A stretch of 64,000 nt of DNA from Archilochus colubris (GCA_023079485.1 CM041108.1:1116001-1180000), one strand, 5' to 3'. Counted from the first letter of the stretch, positions 50,131 to 62,280 are shown. Translations and numbers: made by a program. The notes: a model not told the origin generated them from the sequence alone.

Positions 50131-52057
50131 CTGTAATTTAGGGAGAAATTATCCTGCCATGGAGCAGGAGCTGGGCCAGGTGATGCTCTTAAGTTCCTTA
50201 CCCCCATCTCTCCTCTCCTGTGCCTGGGTCTGAGCTGTTTGTAGCTGAGATGGAGACTTGGACCAGAAAAAAAAAAAAAAAAAAAGGTTTTGAATGACAA
50301 TTTATTTTACTCTGAACAAACAGAGGGAAGGAAAAGACAGGAGACAGATGCCATGTTTCTGCTCTGATTTTCCATGGCCATCAGCTGCTCCTGAAAACAA
50401 ATTAAGGAACAAGGAAAAAAAAAAAACCCCAAACAATCTTAAAAAGGGGCTTCCTTTCCAACAGCAATTACCAAATGAAGCCTCTGTTTAATGGACATTT
50501 TCAGAGGCCACGGAGAGCATTTGGTGCTTCTCCTTTCTCATTACAGCTCCTGCAGCTCCCAGCTGACAACCTGATAATTCTCCCCAATAAAACAATCTTT
50601 GGGGGTTATTGCCACGTCCCAGTGCTGGCCTTGCTTGCCTGGAGAATTGTCAAGATTATGAAGTAAGCTGTGAAAATGTAGTTAGGGAGTGGGAAATATA
50701 TATATTAAAAAAAACAACCCACAGAGTAAAGCAATATGCTCACTTTTTTTCTGCTCCCTTCCCTAATTTTCTCTCTCGTTCCCACTTTTCTGTGTTATGC
50801 TACCAGTGAGTCAGAATAAAACCCAGAGCTGATTAAAATTCCCTATGAAATCATATTTCTAACTCTAAATTGAACGTAGCAAGGGATCTCTGCCAGGGTT
50901 GGATGCCACCAGGACTTCCAGCAAGTCTCTACCAGCAGAAAGAGCTGGAATCTCCTCTGGAGTAAACCTGTCCTGGGCTGCATGCAGCACCTTTGGGAAG
51001 CCCCTGTGATGAAAATCAGGTTTCCTTGCAAATATGTGGGTGCTGGGAGAGCCTCAACCTCTAAAATAACCTGGAATCGGGTGCTTGAGGTGCTTGAGGT
51101 GCACCTGAAGGGAAATGTGCAAATAATTCAGCAGGGCTGATGTACCCAAACCAGCAGGAATTTAGAGAGGAGAGTTCTGCTCTTCCCTGTGTGTCTTTAG
51201 CAGGCTGACAGCAAGTTTAGGTTAAGCTACAAGAAATTAAATTGAAATTTAAGTGTTCACGGGAGGGGCATATATTGGTTTAACTGCAGGAGATGGAAAA
51301 TGATGGAGCTTTGGAGCTTTGCCCCCCAGGCAAGGCCCAACAACTCATTTGGAAACAAGTTGAGTTGCCAGCACTTGTGTCACACTTAACCTTGGGTTGG
51401 GATTTATCATCAGTCAATGAGTAAATTGGGTTAATGTAAATTAGGATTGAATTGATTTTTGGGGTGGTTTGCATGCAGACTGTCCTGGTTTAACAGATTG
51501 ATTTTAAAGAGAAACTTTTTCTTCAGCCTGACAGCATTCTGGGTGTTGAGCTGACATTCAGCTGAGGGGTTTGGGGCTTTCCAGGATCATTCACCCCCAG
51601 AAAGGCTCCGAAGCAGGAAAATCCCCTGGAGTCACAATCCAGCTGCTCTGCCTTCCCCCCAGCTTCTCTCTCTTTCATCTCTCCTGTCTCCAGAGTGAAT
51701 GTCTGGAAGTGCTGGCAGAGCTATAGGGCTGCTCAGATGCTCTACAAACACCTACCAGAAAGGACCACGCTCACTGGGTGTCCAGACAACCAGCAGAGCA
51801 GCCTGAAGTGGCTTTAAATTTAGAATTTTCCAGCATTAAATTGCAGCACTCCAGCTGCTGGCTTGTACTACAGCAAGCTGCCCCTGGGCTCCTCCAGATG
51901 TGGGTTTGGTTATGGGCTGCTCTGTCAGCCTTTGTTCTTGCTTTTTCTTCTTTTCTTGAGAAAAAGGGGAGCTTGGCACCACGCTGCTGTGTGCCCTGAT
52001 CTCTGGTGAGCCATGGGGACACCCCTTGGAAAGCACAGCTCTGGTTTTAGAACAGAA

Positions 52058-52078
52058 AAAATAAAATAAAATAAAATG
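52058..52078 (+). repeat. (AAAAT)n microsatellite
   Basis: Repeated aaaat units, about four copies. Confidence 0.9.
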
Positions 52079-52628
52079 GGAAGTTTCACCTTGCACCCAA
52101 GGTGGGAGACATCTCAGAAGGTGGCCAGAGGGCTTTGGATGGGAATTGCAACACAGAGGGTGGGGAAGGGGATGCTAAAGCATTGTCACCCAGGGTGTCA
52201 CACTGGAGAGCTTGGCTCATTAGTGCTGGATGGCTTGGGAGTTTGATGATGATGATGAAACTTCAGCAAAAGGAGGTGCTTTAGGAGGGCTGCTGCTTCC
52301 TTCCATCCCCAGGGGTGTGCAAAGCTCCTGGGGGTTGGTTACACCCTAAGGGAACAGGTTTGTAGCAGATTGTTCAGTGAGCATCTTGATTTCAGAGAGC
52401 AGATGAGGACAAAAGTCCTCTTGATTCAGTGGAATACAAGATCTAAAAGCTGTCTGCTTTTCTGCCTGGTGATCCCAAAGCCACAATTTGGAATCAAATA
52501 TTTAGAGGAAAAGCCTGGCACCCCTTTGCTGTATCATTTTTTTTTTTTCCCTATGGAGGAAAAACTTTTCAGGGGGTCCTAAGGGATCAGGTAATTGGTT
52601 GGTGTTGGGCTCTTCTCCCAGGTAACCA

Positions 52629-52864
52629 GTGAGAGGATGAGAGGAAAAAGGGTTAAAGTTGTGGGAGGGGAGGTCTGGGTTGGGTATCAGGAAAAATTTC
52701 TTTTCTGAAAGAGTGGTGAGGCATTGGGATGGTGGAGTCACCATCCCTGGAGGTGTTCAAGAACTGTTTTAGCAGGGTACCTCGGGCTCTGGTTTCCTGG
52801 TTGGGGCAGTTGGGTTTGAGGATCCTGAAGGTTTTTCCCAAGCTTGCAGATTCTGACTCTAATC
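52629..52864 (+). mobile_element. CR1 retroposon fragment close to exon 3
   Basis: Plus-oriented CR1 3' segment: gggttgggtatcaggaaaaa, tttcttttctgaaagagtgg, tgaggcattgggatgg, tggagtcaccatccctggag, gtgttcaagaactgtttta and gatcctgaaggtttttccca follow the CR1 order. The terminal octamers are eroded (ttgcagattctgactct). It ends roughly 110 bp before the exon 3 acceptor and lies in opposite orientation to the CR1 copy at the other end of intron 2. Confidence 0.87.
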
Positions 52865-52971
52865 AAGAACTTCCCAATCCCAGCACAGGGAAGCACCTTG
52901 AGCTGCTGCATCCCCAAGCACTACGTGGCAAACCACAGCTTCTTTTTTTTCCCTCCTCTTCCTCTCTCCAG

Positions 52972-53121
52972 GCCAAGCCTCCTCCTTCACCCAGCAGCCC
53001 CAGGACCAGGTGGTGATCGCGGGGCAGGCAGTGACCCTGCCCTGTGCCATCCCTGAGTACAATGGCATCGTCCTCTGGATCAAAGATGGGCTGGCCCTCG
53101 GGGTCGGAAGGGACCTCTCAA
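52972..53121 (+). CDS. KIRREL3: KIRREL3 coding exon 3 (first half of Ig domain 1)
   Basis: This is a 150-nt exon with a strong polypyrimidine tract and cag acceptor upstream and the consensus donor gtaagt downstream. Joined to exon 2 it completes a Gly codon and continues [14 protein letters not shown], then [16 protein letters not shown], then [17 protein letters not shown]. The B-strand cysteine (TGT at 53043-53045) and the C-strand tryptophan (TGG at 53076-53078) of the Ig fold are present. The [14 protein letters not shown] and [16 protein letters not shown] blocks match human KIRREL3 as I know it and differ from KIRREL1 (SQEPADQTVVAGQ, KDGLALGMGQ), so the paralogue call is firm. The exon ends with the first base of a Ser codon (phase 1). 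It encodes the N-terminal half of the membrane-distal Ig domain that mediates homophilic binding outside the cell. An inserted CR1 fragment ends roughly 110 bp before the acceptor. Confidence 0.97.
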
Positions 53122-54754
53122 GTAAGTTGGGATTTTTATTTCCCTACCTAAAGAAGGGAAACAGGAGCACTGCTGCCCCAGGTGCAGCCACAATATTTAT
53201 TTTAAGGATCGCTGCCTTCTGATTTCAAGACTCAGCTACCAAGCCCTCCAGCCAGCTCAAACACAAGCATTAAAAATGGGAATAAACAAACATTTTTTTT
53301 AATTTATTTTTCTTTCACCTCTGACTTGAAACGACTCCTCTGGTTTCCCACTGCCCCTTTAGGAAAGCTTTGCTTTGGCTGACTTCTGGACACAAATGTC
53401 ACGTTTCCAAAGTTCCAATTCCAATGTCACTGAAGTGTTTTGTAATTGTTGAAAGTGTTTTGACATTCTCCAAAAGGAGGAAAGTTTGCTTTGGCTGCAT
53501 GTGTTTACTGCAATCCAGCAGAGCCCACAAGCACTCGTGGCTTCTTGAAACTGTACTTTTGGCAAATTGCAGTTTGGTAATAAAATTCCTCAGAATTCCT
53601 CATTACTTAATCCCACACAGAGCTTGTGACTGAGGGATCATTGCAAGTGGCAAAGACTCTGGAGCAATAGTGAAGTTACATAGTTTATTCTATAAATTTT
53701 GCTGGAAAATACTCATTTTTAGTGCAATATTTCCTATGACTGAGGAAGAGTGTTTGAAAGCCAGAAACCTGAGAGGGCAGTGAGAAACCTGGGAGCTGCA
53801 GCCCTGTCCCTGAGCACACAGGTGACATTGCCACCACTCAACTTCTGCAGGGCACAGGAGTCCTGGGAGGGTTTTTCAAGCAACACCATCCAGAAACCAG
53901 GAGAGGATTCATGTTCCTTGGTCTCCAGGGACCTCATTCCTCAAATGCAATGCCTCTTTTTTCCTTTTCTCTGTTGTTGTTGGTTTTTTGTTTTTTTATC
54001 ACCAATAATTACTCATTTCTCAGGCTTGCCTGAGTGAGCAGTCCCCGTTTTGGTTTTCAAAGCTCCCTGCCACAACTCTTTACAGATATTAAAGAGCTGA
54101 ACTTTCCACACAAGACCTGATGACACGAATGGGTGACACCAGCTCTGCCGAGCTGCATCGCTTCTTGTGAAACACCCAGAGCTGGGGCTGCCTTCAGCAA
54201 GAGGAGCTGCCAGCCCAGCCAGTTATCTAATTAGCTAAATACAAATAAACCCATCATTTGTATTTCTTGTGGTTCAGGAGAGCAAATCCTGCTGCTGAGA
54301 GCTTGGGAAATTAAAAAAAAAAAAAAATCAGAGGATTGGTGCCAGGCTGCCTGCCCAGCACAGGGAGGGATGGGGTGATGGCAGCATCCGTGCCATGAGG
54401 CTTCTAGTGGCCCCCCCAGACCCCCACCCAACCTTTACACAGACCTAAAAAGGGAAATATTCCAGGGTTTCACCACAAGCCAAACAGAGATAAAGAATCA
54501 GAGGAGGTGGAGGTGAGGGGGGATTTCCTGGGGGAAGGGCTCATCTCTTTTCTGTGGGATTTCAGCTAATGCTCCTTCCTCAGCCCTTCTTTTTGAACTC
54601 TTATTTCTTTCCTGAATTTGGAAGGAATTTGGAATTCTCCCTTTTTGCCCTGGTTGCCAAGGAGGGGTGGAAGCTACCTGGCCCCTGGGTGTTCACTGCT
54701 GGGGCTCATTTTAAACTTCATCAGCCCAGCTGCCTCCTGCTTCTCCTCCCACAG
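53122..54754 (+). other. KIRREL3: KIRREL3 intron 3, within Ig domain 1
   Basis: This 1633-bp intron splits the codon for Ser between exons 3 and 4 (phase 1). The donor is gtaagt and the acceptor region is a C/T-rich run ending acag. I see no repeat element other than short A and T tracts (for example around 54313-54327), and no additional exon. Confidence 0.93.
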
Positions 54755-54904
54755 GTTACCCACGTTACCTGGTCGTAGGGGACCATCTCTCTGGAGAGCA
54801 TCACCTGAAAATCCTGAGAGCTGATCTCCAAGATGATGCTGTCTATGAGTGCCAGGCCATCCAAGCTGCCATCCGCTCCAGACCTGCCCGCCTGACCGTG
54901 CTGG
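54755..54904 (+). CDS. KIRREL3: KIRREL3 coding exon 4 (second half of Ig domain 1)
   Basis: This is a 150-nt exon bounded by cctcccacag and gtgagt. With the A carried from exon 3 it starts [19 protein letters not shown], continues [18 protein letters not shown] and ends [13 protein letters not shown] plus one base of the next codon (phase 1). The DDAVYEC motif is the Ig F strand with the second disulfide cysteine (TGC, 54850-54852), which pairs with the cysteine in exon 3. The glutamine right after it (CAG, 54853-54855) corresponds to Q128 of mammalian KIRREL3 by my residue count; change of that residue has been reported to abolish homophilic adhesion. Differences from the human protein are few and conservative. 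The next exon, expected to begin around a VPPDDP-type linker to Ig domain 2, was not found in the remaining 9 kb. Confidence 0.97.
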
Positions 54905-56189
54905 GTGAGTCTCCTCTCCCCATCCTGCTGGAGGTTATTTATGGGGGTTTCTTGGTTGCACTGAGTGGCTTTTTTAAGAAAATGGTGCTAAATCAAGAAT
55001 TAATCAATTAATCCACGGTGAGAGAGATGGATGATCCTAAGAAAGGATCCGTTTTGGGAGCACTGGGATGAGTAGCACAGGCACAAAGTGTTTGATGCTT
55101 CAGCTCTACAAATGCACATGGAAATTAAGGGTGCATGGGCATAAATTTAAGGGTGGATTTAAGGAGTGCCAGTGCTATCAGTGCCATGTGCATCACCCTG
55201 GACTGCTGCTCCATAGCAGGACCCAGGGAGACTCCATCACTTGAGGAGAGCTTGGTTTACATGCTCTCTTCATACTATTTTCTTTGTGTATCTCTCAGTG
55301 AGCTTCCCCATGAGCAAAGCAGGTGGTTGTGACATGGGGTGACAAACAGGAGAAAGGTCCCAGCATCTTACAGACTCATTTTGGGTGAGAGCTGGGAGGG
55401 TGGCACTGGCAAAGGGTTGCAAAGGGCTTTGGGTTCTTCTCAGGGGTGCAGGCTGCTTCAGCAAGACTTCCCAGAGCTGATAAGGTTTCAGGGAAAATAA
55501 CAAAACTGGTATTTTTCTTGAAAAGCTTGGACACAACCCTGTCTGTATTGGTCCCAGATACATCCTGACTATTCAGCCCCCAAGGTGAAACTATTTACAT
55601 GTTTAACTTTGTTATAATTAACATTTGGAATTGCTTGTTCCTCGTAGGTTTGTTTTCCTGGTGAATTTTAGGTGGGGGGAATATTAAAAAGAGGTCCAAA
55701 CAAGGACTTTGAGTGCTTTTAGTCACCAATTAATCTTAAGCAGCCAAAAAAAAGTGAATTATGGCCCTGGTTTTGGTTGAAGATTCACTTTATCAGAGCC
55801 TGCTGCCACGCTGAGCTCTGATTCCTGCTGTGCAATTTCCCCTGTCTTGGTTTCTCTCTCTCCCATTCCCTACCCAATACCCTATTCCCCAACTTACCCA
55901 CCTGCCCCCTCTTCCTTCCCTGACCCCCAGGACAAGGCTGATTTTCTTTTGATCCCCCTTTTGCTCCATCCAGCAGCTCCCAGCTCTGATGCTTTGCCCG
56001 CACACCTGCAAATTAATCAGGAAGCAGAAGGTGGCTGTCAGAGGGGTTTTTTCCTTTTACCAACAACCTCTGCAAGCTGCATCGCCTTCCCCTCCTTCTG
56101 TTGGGAAGGCAAAATACGTTGCCAGAGCCAGACAAAAGAAATAATGTTATTTAATTAGAGCTTAAAGATTTCAAAACTAATTTAGTCCC

Positions 56190-56216
56190 AGGGCGCGCGG
56201 GCGAACGTCAGCTCGG
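56190..56216. other. Compact CpG cluster in AT-rich surroundings
   Basis: Six CpGs fall within 22 bp (gggcgcgcgggcgaacgtca then gctcgg), inside otherwise AT-rich intron 4 sequence. Confidence 0.6.
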
Positions 56217-57750
56217 AGCTGCTGCAAAGGGTTGATTGAGCAGAGAGATGTTTTTATGGATCAAAAGGAAATCGTTATTATCTTTGGGGTTATGGAATGT
56301 GTTGAATAGATGGTAGTTAATGTTTCTGTGAATATACATGGTAGTTGCTAATTGGTACATTTACCTAAGATGTTCAGCAACTTTTATTTGCGGCGTGGTT
56401 TTTCCCTTTTAAGAAAATTCAAGTTCTGGAGTGTTCAGCTTCAGCCCAATGGCTGAGAAAATGGGGCTTGGGAACCCAGCAGCAGCACCTTGTCCCTGGA
56501 GATGTCTTTATTCAGATGTTCTGGGGAAACTTAAAGCCAACCATGGGGGTACAAATTGTATCAGCAAGGGGCTGGGGGGTGGTCAGCAGTCGGCAGATGC
56601 TGCTTGGCTGCTTTTGGGGTGTGCTCTGGTTTGGGAAGGGAATAGAAACAGCACAGGAAAAGCCAACACCTCCAATCCCCTGTGTGCTACCAGGGAGTGC
56701 TGGCTCCTGACAGCCAGTTAGGGCTTGCAGAGCATGAAGTTACTGCACCTGGGGGAGGCAAAGTGGATGTTTGTACAGGAAACAGACGCTTGCAGTGGTT
56801 CCAGATGTGTGATGCCACCACCTGTGCTCACATTGCTCCTCTCTGGATCCCGTGCATTCAGGCTGCTTTAGTCAGGAGCTAAGCAGCTGTCTCTGGAGGG
56901 TGCTGTGGATCTGCCAGCTTTTATCTGGCTGGGTTAGGAAGGGATGTGGCAGGCAATCTGAGCTGCCTCTTTTGAAGGAGGTGGCTGTGGGCTGTTCCTC
57001 CAGCACAGCTTCCCCTGGGGCTGCAGGCATCCCCCGAGGAGGGGGTGACCCCTCAGCCCTCCCCAGCTCTGCCTGCAAACCCTGCAGCTCCCCAGGAAGA
57101 TTTTTGTCACAGCTGGGGGGTTTTTCTGACCCACTCCTGCTGCCTCTGCCTACATCTCATCAGCCAGCTAAGGATGATGGAGGCAGTTCTGGGCAACCCA
57201 GTCCAGCTCTATCACACCCCAGTGACCCCTTTTCTCTGGAAAATGCCTTGCCTGAGGTTTTGTTTGTTTTTTTTTTGCATGGGTTGGTGCTGCCTTGTCC
57301 CTTCTTGCCAGCTTTTCCATTTCCCTGGTATCAAGAAATCCCCTCATGCCTCCCAGTTCAGTTTCCAACTGCTGTCATTCATGTCTGACAATTGCTTTGC
57401 TGGGCTGATGCCTCCTACTCCCCTGCTCAGATGCAGAGCTACACCACATTTTAATTAAATATTTAAGGTTTTGTCACGTTGTTTTCAAATCTACATGGTT
57501 AAATGTAGTGGAACAGATCATTCCATAGCCTTGGAAGTCCAAACATTCAAACAGAGGAGCCTATTGCTGCCATCAGCACAGGGGAAAGTCTTCTCTTTGT
57601 AGTGTCTGAGGGACAAAGATTGCTTGGGAACCCAGAGCTGAGGGAACCCCCTTCTCCAGGTCTTGCCCAAATTGTCCAAATGTTTCTCCTGGAGAGCCCA
57701 GAGCAGGAAGGAAGCTGAGGAGATGGTGACAGTGACATTGATCCATTGAC

Positions 57751-57914
57751 ACTGGCACAGGATGCTCAGAGGTGGTAGAAGCCCCAGCCCTGGAAGTTTT
57801 TAAGACCAGGTTGGATGGGGCTCTGATCATCCTGATCTGGTCCATGGCAGGGAGGATGCAACTGGGTAAGCTTAAAGGTCCCTTCCAAGCCTGACAAATC
57901 TGTGATTCTGTGAT
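57751..57914 (+). mobile_element. CR1 retroposon 3' end with octamer tail
   Basis: The plus strand reads ggtggtagaagccccagccc, aagaccaggttggatggggc, aaggtcccttccaagcctga and then tgtgattctgtgat, the tandem GATTCTGT-type octamer that ends CR1 elements. The copy is 5'-truncated; weaker similarity may extend left of 57751. Confidence 0.88.
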
Positions 57915-58521
57915 CTGGGAGATACAGAGGTATCCACGTTTGTCAGGAAAGCCCAAGCCAGGCAAGCTTTGAGAAGCCACTGGAGGGCTATTTGCTACCT
58001 GGTACATCTTTAATGGCAAGGCTGCTTAATTTATGATCTATTTAACTAAGCTGGAGTATTAATTAAATAAAGTGAGAGCCTGATTAGGACTTGGAGAAAT
58101 TTAAAAATAAAATCAGACAGCAATTGAGCAGAATTGCAAAGCAAACACTTTGGTTGTAACCACTGGAGAGTTCCCTCTGGTCTTCCATCAAAGCTCAGAG
58201 CAGGGAGGGCAAATACAAGAGATTATAGAGCCAACAGATGCCTGGTAATAAAATATGCATCTGCCAGGCATGTAGTTCCAGGAGCCCCAGGGCTGGCTGG
58301 TGGAGCCTTCTGCACTTGGGGGACTGGGAAGGAACTGGAGGCTCTGGCAGCTGAGCTGGGATTTGCAGACACATTAATTAGTGCTGACTTCCCAGACTAA
58401 AAGCTGGAGGAGAAAACTTGGAAGAGAGCACTGGATTCACTGGGAAGGAGGAAAGGAGAGGGGAGGAGGGGGGTCCTGGTGTTGCCCCCCATGGGCAGGG
58501 CCAGGGGAGTGATGGAGAAAG

Positions 58522-58560
58522 GGAAGGTGGGTGGTGAGATGTGGAAGGTGGGTGGTAAGG
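58522..58560 (+). repeat. 21-bp direct duplication
   Basis: The unit ggaaggtgggtggtgagatg is followed after a total period of 21 bp by ggaaggtgggtggtaag. Confidence 0.85.
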
Positions 58561-61500
58561 TGGTTGCTCTCCTTCCTTGGTGAATTCCAAGGAGAATTCC
58601 AAGGCTGTCCTGGTTTGTGGTCCTGCCCAGCAGAAGGTGGGATGCCCCCAGCCATGCCCTGGACCACGGGACAGGCTGGGTCCTGCAGAGATGCTGGTGG
58701 GACCCTGGTGACAATCAGGCCATGGGGGGTAAGGAGGGAGGCAGAGGAGCTGCTGCCAGAGCCTTCAGGTGAATAATTGATAGGCTGTTAATTAACTTGT
58801 ACATTCACCTCTCACAGCCTAATTCTCCCCCTCCCCTTCCACAGCCTCTTCTAATATTAACTCAGCCTCCACCGGTGTCCCCACAGAACTGAACCTTTCT
58901 TAAATCAACATGAATCCCCTCTTGGTTCAGATTAAGTTAATTTGAAGTGAGAGTTCCTGTCTTTTAAGATGGCACAAGCCAGGGACAGGAGAAGAAGAGG
59001 GTCACCTAGGTGCCAGATGTATCCACCTTCAATCACAGCCCTTTTCTTTTTCTCCATTTCATTTTATTTACTCATTTATCTATTTATTATTTTATTCCAA
59101 TCCTCTTTCCAGCTGAATCTTTCCAGTCCTCCCCTGCAGAGCAGAGTAAGCTATTTCCATTACCAAAATGATGGCTGGCAGCTTGAGACATCTGCCTTTC
59201 CCAGCTTTCCTGCTCTTTAGCAGAGTTTGATCAGGAAATAAAGAGGTAATGGCCTGGGAAAGGCCATTTTTCAATATTTGTTTGTAAGGCTGAGCGTCGA
59301 TGAGAAAATGTGGACTAGGTAATGCTTCAGATCCAGAAAAACAGTTTAGCTTGGAACTGTCTTGAGTATTTTCCATACTTTGTAATAGATTTCAATTCTC
59401 CAAATGCAAAAATCAGCTTAAGCCAGCATGTAGAGCCAGGATGTCAATTCAGAATAAAAAGGAAGGAATGAAAGCCTGATAATTTCCTTCCAGATAGTCT
59501 CTCTTCTCCTTATAAAAAGTTTGGGTCTTCACCAAGCTGCATTTTCTGCTGGGAATATTTTTTTCAGTGGCAAAACAGCAACGGAGTCTACTGAGAACGA
59601 AAGAGAAACATCAAACAATGGAGCACAAATCCCAGATAACCTAAATATTTGATGTCATGTCTGAGCAGCTTAAGTTTACAGTGCTCTGAGCTTTTTGATA
59701 GCACAGGGTGGACAGGGTTTTCTTGCCAGCATCCCTGCATGACTCCCAGGCTGGGAAAGCATCTCCATGGGCTGGACCACATCCTGCTGGGCAAACTCAG
59801 GCTCTCAGAGGTGCTCAGTGCTGCAAAAATTCAGGGGGAAAGGCAACTTCTGCCTCGTGCAGTCTGTAGCTGGGCAAAGACGTGGACAAGAGGTGCCTTC
59901 TGCTAAAAACTGGGGTCTAGGCCTGGCTCTTCCCAAGCTGGGGTTGATCTGGGGGTTGCAGAGGGGTTAACACCCTGCTTGGCTGGAGGGAGAGCTCTGC
60001 TCTCCTGAGCTGGAACAAGACAAGCAAAAATCGATCCATTTACATCCTCATTCAGCACCTCAGAGCCTGGTGCTGGGCTGAGGTGCTGGATGGGACCTGT
60101 CCCCCTGCCCCAGGCTCTGCTGATCTTCTCACTGCAGAACAAAGATTTTGCAATTACCCTGAGATGGGGAGAGGAAAGCTGGAAAAGGATTTGGTTTTTT
60201 TTCCCTCACATGACAGCTCTACCCACTGCTCTGCTGCTTGTGCTGTGCTAAGGCAGAGAGCAGCTCAGTGTGTCCAGGAGCCACCAAAAGCTCCTGTCCT
60301 GAGGAGCCCAGAGGGAGTTTCCCATCAGTCACTGGGAAACCTGGAGCTTTGCAGAGTCCCATCCCAGTTTGCACATTCCTTGGGACAGCACCCTGCTGGG
60401 TGTCAGTCCTGTCCTGGACATGGTTAAAACACCACTGCATGCCCAGGAAATGTTTCACAAATAAATCAGTTTCTAGATGTCTGATTACCCAGAGGGGAGA
60501 TGCTGCCTCCACTCCCTCAAAGCCAGCTCCAGAGTTACCAGCTCACACAGTTTGACAGATATTGCAATATTTGTGTCCCCTGAAAGCCCTGGGCTTAGGT
60601 GCTCCCCTAAGAGTTTTCCTCGTTCTGTGCTTAAATTCCCAGGTAGCTTTCAGCACCACAGATTTGCCTCGTTTCCTTTGAACCCCATCACTTGCTCTGC
60701 TGAGCCTGATGAGTTATCCATGCAGGCTGGGATGATGGCAACCCCTGGGAACACCTCTGAAGCCATGGCCTGGGGCTCCTCTGACCACTGCAGGGAGAGC
60801 CAAGGCACTGACAGCAAGTTACAAATTTGGCACCTCTGATAAATCTCCATTACAGCACGAAATGAGAAAGGGACATGTAGCTAAGTGGAAGGTGTCCCTC
60901 AGGCAGCAGGAAGCTTATGAGAGGATGGGGAAAGTGATGGAAAAATAAAACAAACCAGGAATTAGGATAAAACCTTGTTCCTTTCCATAGTGCTAAACCT
61001 TTCTGAGCTGAGTGGAAACACACGAGTCCTGGGTTCACCTCTGGGCTGCCCAAGCCTTATTCCCAACCTGGGGTAAGTCCTGCAGGCTCAGATCCCTCCC
61101 CTAAGGAAAGGAGAGAAGGAGCAGGGTGAAGCAGAAGAAGGAAACTTTGGGTGATAACCACCATCTGCAGCTCCTGTGGGGGTGACACCCAAGAGGTTTG
61201 GGGGGTCAGTTATTTCTGGGCTCTGGCAGCAGACTCACAGCTTTTGGGACAAGTGTCTAAATTCTTTGTTGAGTCATAAATTGTACAGGAAACAAACTCT
61301 CCTCCCCGTGACCTACTGGGACACAGGGGATCCTCTGATTGTCCTTAACCTGGGACAGAGACCTTTCACTCCAGGTTTGGGACAATCTAGGGAGCATCCC
61401 CAGGCCTGAGGAGGCTGTTTCTTATTCAGGTTGTTGCTAGGGAAGTCTGCAGAGATTTCTCATGGTGGGTGAGAAGTGACTTTGAGATCCAAGGCAGCAT

Positions 61501-61667
61501 GAAAAATTGCAAGGGAAAACTAAAAGTCTTGCATGATATCACATTTAATTGGTAACAAAGACAAAAATCACACCTCCCACACTCAGTTCACCAGTGGAAG
61601 CCCGGAGACCAGCTGCCCCCTTTAAATATTTGATTCCAACTGGTAGGCTGAAAAGCTGCAGACGGTA

Positions 61668-61742
61668 TTTAATGATAATGATTTACATTTATATAGTGCC
61701 TGCTATCCATTGGGAGCACAAAGTGCTTTGTATATCTAGGGA
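61668..61742 (+). repeat. Ancient amniote repeat remnant, 'TTTATATAGCGCC' type
   Basis: The sequence tgataatgatttacatttat, atagtgcctgctatccattg and ggagcacaaagtgctttgta contains the same core as the copies at 27012 and 29040. Confidence 0.6.
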
Positions 61743-62280
61743 TAAAAATATACCAGAAAACAAGCACTCCATCCATCACCAAATCCCAGGCAGGCAGCAA
61801 GCTGCTCAGGGACAGAGCTGCTCCATCCCCCCAGCCCCTCTCCCTCTTCACTGCCACAGCACTTGGGGTGCTGGACAGTAAGTTTGTAATAAAACCAGGT
61901 GATAAAACCCACTTTAAAAAACAACAGCACCATAAAAAAAAAGGAGAAGCCTGGCTGCCATAAAACTGCATGTGGCAGAACAAGAGGGAAAACTTGTCAG
62001 GGAGGAGGTTATAAACAGGGACTGTCTCCATCATGAGAATGACCTCTTGGGGCTCCTGTGTTAGAAGGTGAGGAGCTTGGCCAGCAGGTACCACCAGGGA
62101 AAAATCCCAACACCTGAAAGATGCTTCTGCCTCCCCATCCTCCCCCAGCTCCCAGCTCCCTGAGCCACAGCCCCGTGCTTTGCCAGGTCCCTCATCCCAG
62201 GTGTCCAACCCCCCCCTCTCAGCCCCACATCCACCCCCTGGAATCATGAGAGCCTCCAAGAGCAGCTCAGCTGGGGCTGG

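Larger units (their letters stand above)
31665..52971 (+). other. KIRREL3: KIRREL3 intron 2
   Basis: This is an intron of 21307 bp with GT donor (gtgagc) and AG acceptor (ctctctccag). It starts with a minus-strand CR1 copy 131 bp after the donor and ends with a plus-strand CR1 copy about 110 bp before the acceptor. Inside lie a direct tandem duplication (35754-36448), an AT-rich block (36745-37085), a 15-bp minisatellite (40033-40086), a pyrimidine tract (50088-50130), a short CR1 end (47980-48030) and simple A/T tracts. The remainder, including 32240-35700, 37100-40000, 40100-46950 and 48050-52600, has no exon I can support; scattered open frames have no recognisable domains. Confidence 0.88.

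Noticed and set aside
51481..51600. 'ctgtcctggttt' start resembling songbird endogenous-retrovirus LTR ends
   Set aside because: Only about a dozen bases match; no paired LTR end, polyadenylation signal or target-site duplication was visible. Similar short matches at 58605 and 24618 are equally weak.
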